Program-made: the position numbers and the translations under genes
Part shown: in pieces, positions 56,167-64,000 of the stretch
Position numbering within the stretch: the first letter of the stretch is position 1
Layout: every line of letters begins with the position of its first letter
Source of the DNA: Apostichopus japonicus
Lineage: Eukaryota > Echinodermata > Holothuroidea > Aspidochirotida > Stichopodidae
Assembly: GCF_037975245.1 (NCBI RefSeq)
Contig: NC_092576.1
Location: 13,179,611-13,243,610, forward strand
DNA length: 64,000 nt
Direction: 5' to 3'
The notes under the pieces: model-generated
What the model was told of the DNA's origin: nothing
What the model saw: the letters and a program-made list of their open reading frames with translations, nothing else
Database searches by the model: none

Positions 56167-58239
56167 CATCATTATAATAATATTAATAATAATAATAATA
56201 ATAATAATAATCATCATTATAATAATAATAATAATAATAATAATGATCATAATAATAATAATCATAATAATAATAATAATTGTCAACCATTATCATTGCT
56301 TCTAAGACCATGTGTCATAATCACTACCCCGGTCATTTATATTGTAGTTAGACCACTGCTGTATCTAATTTTCTTTGCCAATACTGTCTACGAAATGATG
56401 GCTTAAGTCATCCATCAGTATCATATCAAATTTCCTCTCTGTCTCTATCATACATTTTTTTTTCCTTCTTTTGATCTAAGGACAAAGACAAGAATAAAAT
56501 TTACTTAATTTTACTTAACGTTACCTGGAGCGGGAGAAGAGAAGGAAAAACCGTTACTCGGCTTTGTTCCCGCAGACAACGAGAAACCAGACGCTGGGAC
56601 GGCGGTGGATTGTCCCGCGCCTCCGAAGTTAAAACCGAGTGGATTCCCGGCTTGAGGAGTCGAGGTCGCCCCAAATGGCAGCCCCGTGGCTGTCCCGACA
56701 GGCTTTGATGTGGTTTGGCCAATGCCGAACGAGGATGTGGCCGCAGTCTGGCTGGCAGGGGCATTGAAACTGAAGCCTGACTGAGCTGGAGGAGCTCCTA
56801 GGCTGAAACCGCTGGCGGGCTTTTGGCTAGCTGCAGCTGTTGAAGGTAAAAAATAAAATTTAAAAAAAAATTAAAAATACGGTAGATCACCAGGGAATTT
56901 CATTCCAAAAGTTTGTTTCTATTCCCCTACAATGTTTGATAATAATAATAATAATAATAATAAATTACATTCATATAGCGCTTAATACAGCTTTTCAAAG
57001 CGCTTTACAAAGTAGGAAAGAGACAAAGGAAACCATGTTAAAAAAAACTGAAACTTGGAATCAAAGAGCAAAGTTTTCAGTTGTCCATTGAAAATATAGA
57101 CGGAGGGAGAGTCACAAACATGAAATGGGAGTTCTTTCCAAAGAGAAAGCGCAGCGACAGAAAAGGCACTATCGCCATAACGAGTGCGGGTACGTGGACT
57201 AGGAGTTAATTGCAAATGCGCATGATAGGAAGAGCGTTGCCTAACGGTAGTTGACCGAAGCAAAGGAGTAAGAAGGTCAGTGATATATTGAGGGGGAAGC
57301 CTGTTTATCTCTTTGTAGGTGAGAAGAAGGATCTTAAACTGTTTGATTTTTAAATGTATTTTCCTGAAGGATCTAACTGAAGGATAAAATTGTTGGTTAA
57401 CATGAAAATAATAAATAAATTCAGTACCATTTTCACCTACTAGCTGTTCAGAAGCACACCAACTGCTAGTTACTTACCTCACCAGAAACAGGAAGAAGTT
57501 TTCGAGTCAAATACCGCAAACTGCAATTTCTAAGTGTTAAACTGTATTTTTTTCCTGAAGGACGTACTGTACGTACAGTAACTACGAAAATTGGTGGTTA
57601 ACATGTCAGAATAATGTTATACTTTTAACAGGATCAGGTTTGTGCTCATTTATCAATCGTGGTGAAACGGGATAACCCCCCCCCCCAATAGAGGCTATTT
57701 ACTGTCTATAGTACAATCCATTTACTGCTGACAAGTATTGTTGTACTCTTCAAAGCAGGCGTTGTAATTCAGGAAAATGCCACTGTTGAGTACATTACGT
57801 ACACGGTGCTGTACATTTGTTGAAGAACTGGTATTGTTTAACAAGTGGCTGAAAATTGTGAAATTCTAAGTCTGATATCTTCAAACTTTTATACAAAAAG
57901 GATACTGAAAATGGGCAGTTGTCTTTATATAGTGAAACAAAAAAAATATTGGCAAAAACTTATCAGTCCCACAAGGTTAAAAATAGGAAAACAATTGTAT
58001 GGGTATAAAAAAAAATTGCCCCAGTGTCTTTCTTTACCTCCAAATGAAAGACCACCTGAAGGTTGCGTAGTGCCTGCAGCTGGGGTAGCAGTCGAACTGA
58101 ATGAAAATGGCGAGCCTGTTGCGGCCGTGGTTTTGTTGGTCTGACCAAAAGAAAACCCACTGCCGCTTCCGAAAGACATCCTATTGTACTTGAACTATCA
58201 CGGGTGGGATTATAAGTAATTGTGTAGCTACACTGCACT
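36640..58239 (-). CDS. NUP62: nucleoporin p62 (NUP62), complete
   Basis: Central-channel FG nucleoporin; in the family it forms the p62-p58-p54 coiled-coil trimer of the nuclear pore and binds transport receptors. Coding exons: 58038-58179 (start), 56525-56836, 54974-55522, 52341-52472, 51706-51742, 50482-50638, 47168-47217, 39355-39489, 38445-38556, 37687-37753 and 36640-36731 (stop TAG 36640-36642). The sum is 1785 nt, 594 residues, with all phases consistent and GT-AG everywhere. Exon 1 has a 5' UTR part from about 58239. Residues 1-380 are FG/LG repeats, Thr/Ala/Gly/Ser-rich. The C-terminal part, from Met400 (MTYRQLEQSINKW) to NVHLAFD, is the Nsp1-type coiled coil. It is 195 residues long, as in vertebrate p62, and includes SQLKRMVQDLKEIIEH and KILNAHMNSLQWIDQ. 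Vertebrate p62 is about 520 residues; the excess is in the FG part. Introns are swollen by satellites and hAT elements. Confidence 0.96.
36864..37153. mobile_element. 290-bp nonautonomous hAT element
   Basis: The ends are CAGGGGTGGGCAACC and GGTTGCCCCACCCCTG. The exact 8-bp duplication GGTTAAAG is at 36856-36863 and 37154-37161. It lies in the last NUP62 intron. A GGCCCGC motif near the left end recalls the 10374 and 22354 family. Confidence 0.95.
38070..38359. mobile_element. 290-bp hAT-like element
   Basis: The ends are CAGGGATGCCAGCAG and CTGGCATCCCTG. TTAATG is repeated on both sides (six bases, so a decayed or atypical duplication). The interior is related to 29334-29502. It lies in the intron between exons 9 and 10 of NUP62. 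Confidence 0.75.
40106..42593. repeat. 37-bp tandem array, about 67 copies
   Basis: The period is 37 bp (for example GAGGTGAACC at 41161 and 41198). There are two main variants. Type A reads AAAGTAGAGTCTCTGGAGAG..CCGATC; type B reads ACTTTAGAATCTCTGGACAG..CCAATC. The differences travel together. It occupies NUP62 intron 7. No coding potential, and no unique spacers. Confidence 0.97.
42652..46975. mobile_element. 4.3-kb hAT-like element with palindromic ends
   Basis: Begins TAGGGATGCACCGGATATCC and ends GATCCCGTGCATCCCTA. Subterminal CCGGCCGGAT repeats occur at both ends. The exact 8-bp duplication GCTATATC is at 42644-42651 and 46976-46983. No transposase frame is visible. It contains the nested element 43934-45653. 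Confidence 0.93.
43934..45653. mobile_element. 1.7-kb hAT-like element nested in the 4.3-kb one
   Basis: Begins TAGTGTTCAACCGATTA and ends TAATCGGTTGAACACTA, a 17-bp inverted repeat. Subterminal ACCGATTCCGATTA repeats. The flanks CACCATTA and CACCAGTA match at 7 of 8. Confidence 0.92.
47218..48174. other. NUP62 intron, short frames without support
   Basis: Frames at 47575-47802 and 47803-48012 show no domain, no splice context and C-rich low complexity. Treated as noncoding. Confidence 0.4.
48183..50209. mobile_element. 2.0-kb hAT-like element
   Basis: Begins TAGGGCTGTAACGGTTAAAC and ends GGAATGACACAGCCCTA, with subterminal AACCGGTTAACCG repeats. The exact 8-bp duplication AATTCCTT is at 48175-48182 and 50210-50217. 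In the intron between NUP62 exons 6 and 7. No intact transposase. Confidence 0.94.
51706..58179 (-). CDS. NUP62: NUP62 FG-repeat exons 1-5
   Basis: Exon 1 opens MSFGSGSGFSFG. Exon 2 has GFSLG, GFSFN, SSFG, LPFG, GFNFGG and GFSFSS. Exon 3 (549 bp) is dominated by xLG motifs (FKLG, FQLG four times, FNLG, LQLG, LSLG) and has almost no FG. Exon 4 has LTLG and LSFG. Exon 5 is only 37 bp and converts phase 1 to phase 2; without it the coiled-coil exon would be out of frame. Confidence 0.93.
52532..54560. repeat. 74-bp tandem array, about 24 copies
   Basis: The period is 74 bp (ATGCTACTCC at 53101, 53175 and 53249). The unit runs GAGAGATTAACTTGTTTAAA, TGCTACTCCATGCC, GACGTAATGC, TTTTCACTTCCAGCCTATGG. 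It fills most of the intron between NUP62 exons 3 and 4 and is interrupted by 52649-52884. Confidence 0.97.
52649..52884. mobile_element. truncated hAT element inside the 74-bp array
   Basis: The left end CAGGGTTGTCCAACCTACGG matches the 10374 and 22354 family, but the right end is missing. The satellite resumes at 52885 with CTCAATGCCTTTAAGACA, already present at 52633-52650. A deletion running from the element into a neighbouring unit explains this. Confidence 0.75.
55655..55735 (+). mobile_element. LINE/SINE 3' tail fragment
   Basis: TGTGCTATATAAGACTAGTT followed by (ATT)n and (ATC)n, like the tails at 20785 and 21850, with no body. Confidence 0.5.
56040..56290. repeat. (AAT)n microsatellite
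   Basis: About 240 bp of AAT and ATAATA repeat with ATC interruptions. Ile/Met-only frames on both strands are artefacts. Confidence 0.95.
56935..57360 (-). mobile_element. LINE 3' fragment (same family as 18790-20815)
   Basis: The minus-strand frame encodes TRTRYGDSAFSVAALSLWKE, then FNGQLKTLLF, ending AAGCGCTATATGAATG and (ATT)n. In NUP62 intron 1. Confidence 0.85.
57361..58037. other. NUP62 intron 1, unassigned part
   Basis: AT-rich, with a C-run at 57679-57688. No feature seen. Confidence 0.4.
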
Positions 58240-59374
58240 CTAGAATGAAAGAGGTGAAAAGAAAAGAGAAATTAGAACTTTCCTATCATCATTCAAATAA
58301 TTACATGAAACAGCCTCAGTCAAGGTTCTACCTGTCCCTTCTTAGAATCTACTTCAACAAAATGGACTTGAATACTTCAACTCCAAAATCACTGCAGGAA
58401 TGTGTTCAAGGGCAGCCTTGTAAGTCTGGGTTTATTTATCCATTGATGATGATGTACATATAGCCTATACTGCATAGTTGTACCCTAGTCTTGTGGAAGC
58501 AGGGATCATATACTAGCAGGGAACATAAACTAGCTTAGGGATCATATACTTCTAGCAGTAGTAGCTGTACCGTTGCAGGGTTTGCACAGTAAAAGTTAAA
58601 ACGAATTGACAATTTGACATTTAAACAGAGCAACCCACGTTACCAGGCTCAAGTTTAGTTCTTCTGCATTGCCTGGCATAGCATTTGTATAATACAGTAG
58701 GCTACCGTACTTGAATAACCAGCCGACTGGTGGTGTTTGCACAGTATCATGCAGAAGTAGGCAACAGGTGAACTCATCCTGTTTATAGGCTACGCCTAAC
58801 GTTAGGCTATAACTTAGCCTTAGTTAGCTACAATTAAAGAGGCATGACCAATGATCCTGTAAGTTGTAAAGTTCTGTAACTTAGTTAGGCCATTTATAAT
58901 GGATAACCTATATGCTTCCAAGCCCAGCTCTTGACATAACTGCTGACTAATTCAGGCACATGTAGCATCCATGCCTAACGGTGTCACACTGTAACTGTAA
59001 GGTCTAGCCTATAAATCCTAACTCCGTCTTTAGACTTAAGTTAAGCTAAGTCAGTGAGTGCTAGGCCTACTGTAGCTACAGTAGTATTGGTGTAGCGTTA
59101 CGAACCTCATCCGTACGTTAGGCCTGAGCCTGTGTTTTAGGAATAGCATAGGATTTGAGGATGCCTTAGATAGTATGATTGAGATTTTTTACAAGCATCC
59201 AGTATTCATGAAATGATTAGGTAAAGAAACACTCAATTAACACAGTGCATTTATGGTGATAGGTACTTACCCTCACTTTTTAGGAGAGATTATAGCTGTG
59301 ACTAGGTAACGTATTTATCACACGAGACGGGCTAGGTTACATTTAGGCTACATATCAATTCAACTGTCGTTTAC
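58240..59374. other. probable NUP62 5' UTR intron
   Basis: Unique-looking sequence rich in TAGGCCTA and TTAGGCTA words. No coding exon seen. Confidence 0.4.
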
Positions 59375-59425
59375 CTGTTTGAAGGTAGCAGACATTAAGA
59401 GCAGCCGCTAACATCAGCCAATAGC
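59375..59425 (-). promoter_or_regulatory. NUP62: probable NUP62 noncoding exon 1 and promoter
   Basis: On the minus strand a CCAAT box (59418-59422, read as ATTGG) is followed about 40 bp later by the consensus donor AAACAG|GTAAAC (exon end 59375). It would splice to the acceptor TTTCATTCTAG ahead of 58239, after a textbook pyrimidine tract. No TATA box, as is usual for a housekeeping gene. Confidence 0.55.
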
Positions 59426-59702
59426 GTATACATCAACGTTTGTCGTTTTACAAATTGGCGGTTGTTTACAAGGTTACCAGCGACAATTGACAAATGAACG
59501 CTAGATTTGCCAAAATAAAACCCCAGAAAACGCTAGATATCAGTTTACACTAACTTATGAATTTATTTCAATCATTCGTTGCACTGATTAATATGATAGG
59601 CAGTCTAGTGATCACTTTTAATAACAAGGTATAGCGGTTTATAATAATCAGGACATAATACAAGAAAAATTAACTGTGGATTTAACAAACAGTCTTATTC
59701 AG

Positions 59703-60050
59703 GCCCAGGCGCGTAGCGAGGAATTGCCAAGCGAGGAGCGAAGCCTGTCTAAGCGTAGCGCCACCATATCGGCGCGAAGCGTACAAGAAAATTTTGGCCG
59801 AAAATGCCTCCCAGATCACTGGAAATGGCACTTCCCAGGGACCATAGGCCAGCGCGAAGCGTAGGAAAAGCATTTGGCCGAAAATGCCTCCCAGATCACT
59901 GGAAATGACACTTCCCAGGCCTTGTAAGTTGAATCTAAGCATTTTCTACTTTGAAATTACTAGCGATACCATAACAAAACTATGCTCAAGAGGGGGGGGG
60001 GGGGGGGTTGTGGTCGCCCCTTCGCCCCAAAAAATCCTAAGTATGAAAAG
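59703..60050. mobile_element. GC-rich hAT-like fragment
   Basis: Begins CCCAGGCGCGTAGCGAGG. Contains a direct duplication of GAAAATGCCTCCCAGATCAC (59799 and 59879) and a G14 run. The inverted relative is at 61735-62020. Confidence 0.65.
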
Positions 60051-61734
60051 TCTCTCATGAATACAGTTTACGCAGTATTATAGTGTAAAAGCCACGGAAA
60101 CATATAAACAGATCTTATTGGGTTGCCAAGTGGTCATTTGGTCTCGAAAGTTCAGAAAACAAGTAATTATTTTGTAAATTTCCAATTTTGAGCGAAAAAC
60201 GCTAGATTCCGCCAAATTTGAAAACAACGTACGCTAGAACCCTAGAAAAGGATATAAACGCTATATCTAGTGTAAAAACGCTAACGCGTGTTGGTAACCT
60301 TTGTGGTATACTATTGAACGCCGTTTTGAGCAATATTTTCACGTTCTGTGTTACACTGTTATTCTAATTTGAAATAGCCTTTATAGTGCTTCAACAACAC
60401 AAAAACGTTACGTTTCCGACAAAGTTGTTAAATTTGTTTCATAGGAAAACTAATAATGAGGGGGTATTAGAGGGGTAGGGGGTGGGTGGGGTGGGAGGTG
60501 TCATCCTCAAATTAGGGACCACAGTGGAAATGTCTCTGTGTCATCCCTGCACTTTGTTTTTGTTCCGTTTCTTTACATTATTTTTCTTGCTTTGAATGTT
60601 GTGCGAATAAGTCAAATCAACGATGTTAAGTTGAGAATGTTGACTTTTAATGTCGTTGGGGGAGGGTGAAGGAGAGTGGGGGGGGGGGAGGGTTCTCCTC
60701 CATTATCTGTTCAAAGTAAATATTTATGTACTGTACACTAGGATGTTTTTGGTAATAATTCAGACTGTCAGTGGGTGGGAGGCCGGATGGGGGTGTGGGG
60801 GGGGGGGCGTAAATGGGATAATGTTGGCCTAACGGCCAAGATTGCTGCTACGAGAACGAAAACACCAAATAGAGAAGGCTTCAATTTTGTTAATACATTT
60901 AGGCTACTCTACAACTGGAAAAGAAAACCCGGCACAACCTGCAGTATGGTATACTCGACGCCTTTCCGGTAAACGTTCTCGGGCAATTTCTCATGCTTTT
61001 TCATGTTCATTCGACTGTGATATATGGTTCTTATCTTTAGTTTTTTAGCCTGTGTCGCTATTTAGGAAATTTAATCAACACATTTTAAGCACTATAGGGT
61101 AAGCTCAGGAGGGCGCCAGCCGGAACTGAACCAGGATTTTAATTAAGCCGGATCAATCTGACTCCCATGTAGAGGGGCGGAGGGGTGGGTTAGGGTGATG
61201 GTACTCCCTCAATAGAAATACACCGTATTTTAGATATGGAATGGTAAATTCAAAAGGAATATTAAGGCCTTAAATTACATATAGGTCTACACGCAAGTTT
61301 GGCTCACAAGTACTTGTGATGGATTTATTAATTTTGAAGGGTTACACGAGTTGCCCGCAAACAACCGGTATTGTACCGAACTGTACAAATATTTACGCAT
61401 TTTTGAAGTAATTTGCTATAATAGTTTAGGGAATAGTTGTCTTCTTCAAGATTCTAAAAAAAATAAAATAATAAGAATGCGAAAATTATTAATATTTAAC
61501 TCAACTTATCGACCATCCTTTGTGAGCGCACCTCGTTCAGGTATCTATTACATTATGAAACATTGAGCTAAAATGTAATCCTATAAAAAGATGGATTAGA
61601 TGTCGAAGAAAAAATAGGAAATGAAGAAAGCATAAGATCACCTGATTTTGCCTATACGAAATGCTCACATAGACAGTAGCTATTGTGTTTTACATCATTA
61701 CGAGGTCCTGTACAAGACCCAGACATACCTGGGT
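60051..61734. other. unassigned sequence
   Basis: 60050-60180 resembles, inverted, 61795-61920 (GTGTAAAAGCCACGGAAACA), so it belongs to the flanking repeat family. The rest has G-runs and short unsupported frames. Confidence 0.4.
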
Positions 61735-62020
61735 ACCGGGCGCCTAGCCGAGGGGGGGGGGGAGGGGGCGAAGGGGGCGTCCGCCCCCTTATAATAATTA
61801 CTTGTTTTCTGAAACTTTTGAGACCAAATTACCGCAACCCAATAAAATCTGTTTATAGGTTTCCGTGGCTTTTACACTATATAATACTGCGTAAACTGTA
61901 TTCATGAGAGCCTTTTCATACTTTTCTTGCACGCTTCCCGCCAACTTATGGTGGCGCTACGCTTAGAAAGTTTGCCTACAGGATTCGCCCTCCCTTGGCA
62001 AATTCCTCGCTACGCGCCTG
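61735..62020. mobile_element. GC-rich hAT-like element (inverted relative of 59703)
   Basis: The right end AAATTCCTCGCTACGCGCCTG is the inverse of the left end of 59703-60050. The left end has GGGCGCCTAGCCGAGGGG. Flanking duplication not resolved. Confidence 0.65.
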
Positions 62021-62026
62021 CTGCAT

Positions 62027-62198
62027 GGGTACACATTCCTTACGAGTACAGTCATGGACCCCTTAAGAAAACTGTACAAACTTCATCCATACACAAACTG
62101 GTGTTGTCCGTGATGTGTTTTTAAGTTCAACGTTCCATTAGTTTTGTACAGTTTCCTTACGGGGTCCATGATTTGTACCCGGTAAGGGATGTGAACCC
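62027..62198. mobile_element. foldback element with about 55-bp arms
   Basis: GGGTACACATTCCTTACGAG..CATGGACCCC..GAAAACTGTACAAAC (left) is matched by the inverse GTTTTGTACAGTTTCCTTAC..GGGGTCCATG..GGATGTGAACCC (right), around a loop of about 60 bp. Confidence 0.8.
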
Positions 62199-63116
62199 GG
62201 TACTGAGTATGATACTTGTCTGTGTGTGGAGGAAGTTCAAGTCACACACAATTAGTTCACCTTCATTGAACAGTTGAGTGAATACAAGAATATTGCCCTC
62301 ACTAAGGGAGTGAAGTTAGCTTTCTGATCAGCGAGTGATTTTTAGTGGTCTTCTCTTTCTGTAGCAGCCGCTGCAGTGCTGCAGTATGTAATAGAAATGA
62401 TCTACTGCCATTCCTAAAGTTGCATCAATTAGAACAATTGCATCAATTAGTTAGTTCATCGTTGATTGAGTAACTGATCTAAAGCTATGTGCTGCCCTCA
62501 ATAAAAAAAGGTTGATAGTAAGCTGTTCAATAAGTATTAGCCGGTTGTCTTTGTTGTTGAAAACAACGATTGCATGATAAATAATGCCATCGTACCAATG
62601 TGGGGTGTGTGTATGTATACAATCTAAAAGCAACCTGGTGAAAATTCACTAGGAACTGGTGAAATTTTCATCAGGAGCTGAGTTTATATGCCACCCTCCA
62701 TATCCTGGTCGTTTTCAACAGGTTTCCTGGTGAATGAGACTTTAACAATTCCATGTGAATTAAACATTAAGCTAAACAATAAAACATACTTGATTTACAA
62801 CTATGAATGATTGCAAGGAGGTATGGGCTAACTTAAGGTTATACTTATATACAATATCGCGCGTACTGACTGTATCACAGAAATGACGAAACAGACATAA
62901 TCCCGGTATTTCACCTTTACCTTTAAACAAACACTCATTTAGGGTAACTCATACCCTATTGATCTAGCAAGAATTTGACCTCGTCATCTGCCATAATGAG
63001 ATAGTTATTTGCAGATTTCTTAGTTGTATTTGAGTTTCGTAGGCTTGCGATTGTCATACGTATAGGAAGCCGCTAGTTTCGAACGTCTTGAGTCGCGACC
63101 AACAAACCAATCAGAG
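62199..63116. other. unassigned sequence
   Basis: AT-rich. At 62640-62730 there are scattered CCTGGTGAA and TTCACCAGG words. No gene supported. Confidence 0.35.
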
Positions 63117-63519
63117 CAGTGGCGGAGCGTCCATATAGTCAGAGGGGCGGATGCCCCCCCCCCCACCTCCCTGACGGACTCAAATGGACTGCTGGCGCCC
63201 TTTTCAGCTTTTTACCACGTTTTACTTATTCGTGATTATTGACTTTTTTATTGCGCTCTCAAATACCTATTGATATTTGTCACATTTTGTTGGTGTAATT
63301 TTCTGACAAAAAGGCGATGACACCTATTTGTTCTTCGTTTATCTGCAAATCAGCAAGGCCCGGAAAGGGTCATTTGTGGCGATCTAGGGAGTATCTTTAC
63401 TCAAAAAAATGTCTGTACGCTCCGCGCCAACATGTGCTGGCGCTCCGCTTAGATAATGCCGAAGGCGCGCCTACAGACCATTCTCGCCCCCCTGACCAAT
63501 ACCCCTTGTTCCGCTAATG
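63117..63519. mobile_element. 403-bp hAT element (inverted relative of 32848-33249)
   Basis: Begins CAGTGGCGGAGCGTCCATAT and ends CCCCTTGTTCCGCTAATG. The exact 8-bp duplication AATCAGAG is at 63109-63116 and 63520-63527. Confidence 0.9.
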
Positions 63520-63872
63520 AATCAGAGGCGAGGATTGCAATATGCTAATAATCTATTTAATTAATTCACCAGAGTTATGTTAAGATCAGGTTTACCGCAC
63601 TAGATTAACCAGGCGTAACCAGGATTATGTTTACTAACGTAGACAATATCCAGGATAATGTTGGCAAATTCTTGACCAGGACATTTCCACCAGGAGGTTG
63701 ATTTTAGAGTGTATATGTGCATGACAATCTTGGCTTGTAAACACCTCGTCTCGTAGTATATTGCTGTCATACTTTTGCACGTAGGTGCCTCCTCGTGAGT
63801 AGGTGAACCATATTGTTTATTTGGACAGGTCAAAGATCATTTGGCGTCAGCAGAGGACAAAGTCTTATAACC

Positions 63873-63989
63873 ATGGAAACACGACGCTTGCTCAAAGAGA
63901 CTGAAAGCCTGCTCAAGCTGCTTATGTGTAGTATCAGTCTTAAGGAGAAGGATCAGAATAGAGCTGTTAATGGAGGTTCAAGGTCATGA
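63873..63989 (+). CDS. possible first coding exon, unidentified
   Basis: An ATG in good context (ACCATGG) opens METRRLLKETESLLKLL and continues 38 codons to a TGA. The text looks helical and the codons look gene-like. A TTTATTTGGACAG acceptor lies 44 bp upstream. No homology recognised and no convincing donor. The window ends 11 bp after the TGA. Confidence 0.25.
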   Translation: METRRLLKETESLLKLLMCSISLKEKDQNRAVNGGSRS

Positions 63990-64000
63990 AGGGGTAACAG

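Noticed and set aside
56068-56305. Ile/Met-rich membrane-like frames
   Set aside because: They are translations of the (AAT)n microsatellite on both strands.
62940-63005. Minus-strand start MADDEVKFLLDQ as a gene 5' exon
   Set aside because: An in-frame stop follows at once and no donor precedes it.

Overview
The window is animal genomic DNA. It has intron-rich genes with GT-AG introns of up to about 8 kb, dense nonautonomous DNA transposons, CR1/L2-like LINE tails, a tRNA-derived SINE and long intronic satellites. A marine deuterostome, most likely an echinoderm of sea-cucumber type, fits best. That placement is inferred from the overall look of the genes and repeats; no search was possible.

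Layout. Three genes could be assembled exon by exon, each supported by reading frame, splice sites and intron phase. (1) Plus strand, 1861-12763: the 3' eleven exons of an adhesion GPCR. Its ectodomain starts with a ten-cysteine Ly6/uPAR (LU, three-finger) domain, followed by a GAIN domain with a GPS and a seven-helix membrane domain. Its 5' end, including the signal peptide, is not visible. (2) Minus strand, 31270 down to 26378: a complete five-exon gene for a 157-residue secreted ML-domain (NPC2/MD-2/GM2A-like) lipid-binding protein. (3) Minus strand, about 59.4 kb down to 36640: a complete NUP62 gene with eleven coding exons and 594 residues, plus a probable noncoding first exon.

Regions. 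0.17-1.35 kb is a diverged tandem repeat. 1.8-12.8 kb is the receptor, with MITEs and hAT elements in its introns. 13.3-16.0 kb is a 324-bp satellite flanked by direct repeats. 16-26 kb is mostly repeat-derived: MITEs, a LINE split by a hAT element, foldbacks, a SINE and AT microsatellites. 26.4-31.3 kb is the ML gene. 31.5-35 kb is a pile-up of GC-rich hAT-like fragments. 36.6-59.4 kb is NUP62; its introns hold a 2.5-kb array of 37-bp repeats, a 2-kb array of 74-bp repeats, and 4.3-kb (with a nested 1.7-kb) and 2.0-kb hAT elements. 59.5-64 kb is repeat fragments and unassigned DNA.

The genes are not an operon and show no sign of acting together. NUP62 is a housekeeping nuclear-pore subunit; the receptor and ML protein are cell-surface and secreted proteins. 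The most unusual locus is the receptor. An LU domain is joined to GAIN-7TM, the GPS has glycine where the autoproteolysis nucleophile should be, and a furin-like RRKR motif next to an acidic run lies inside the GAIN domain.
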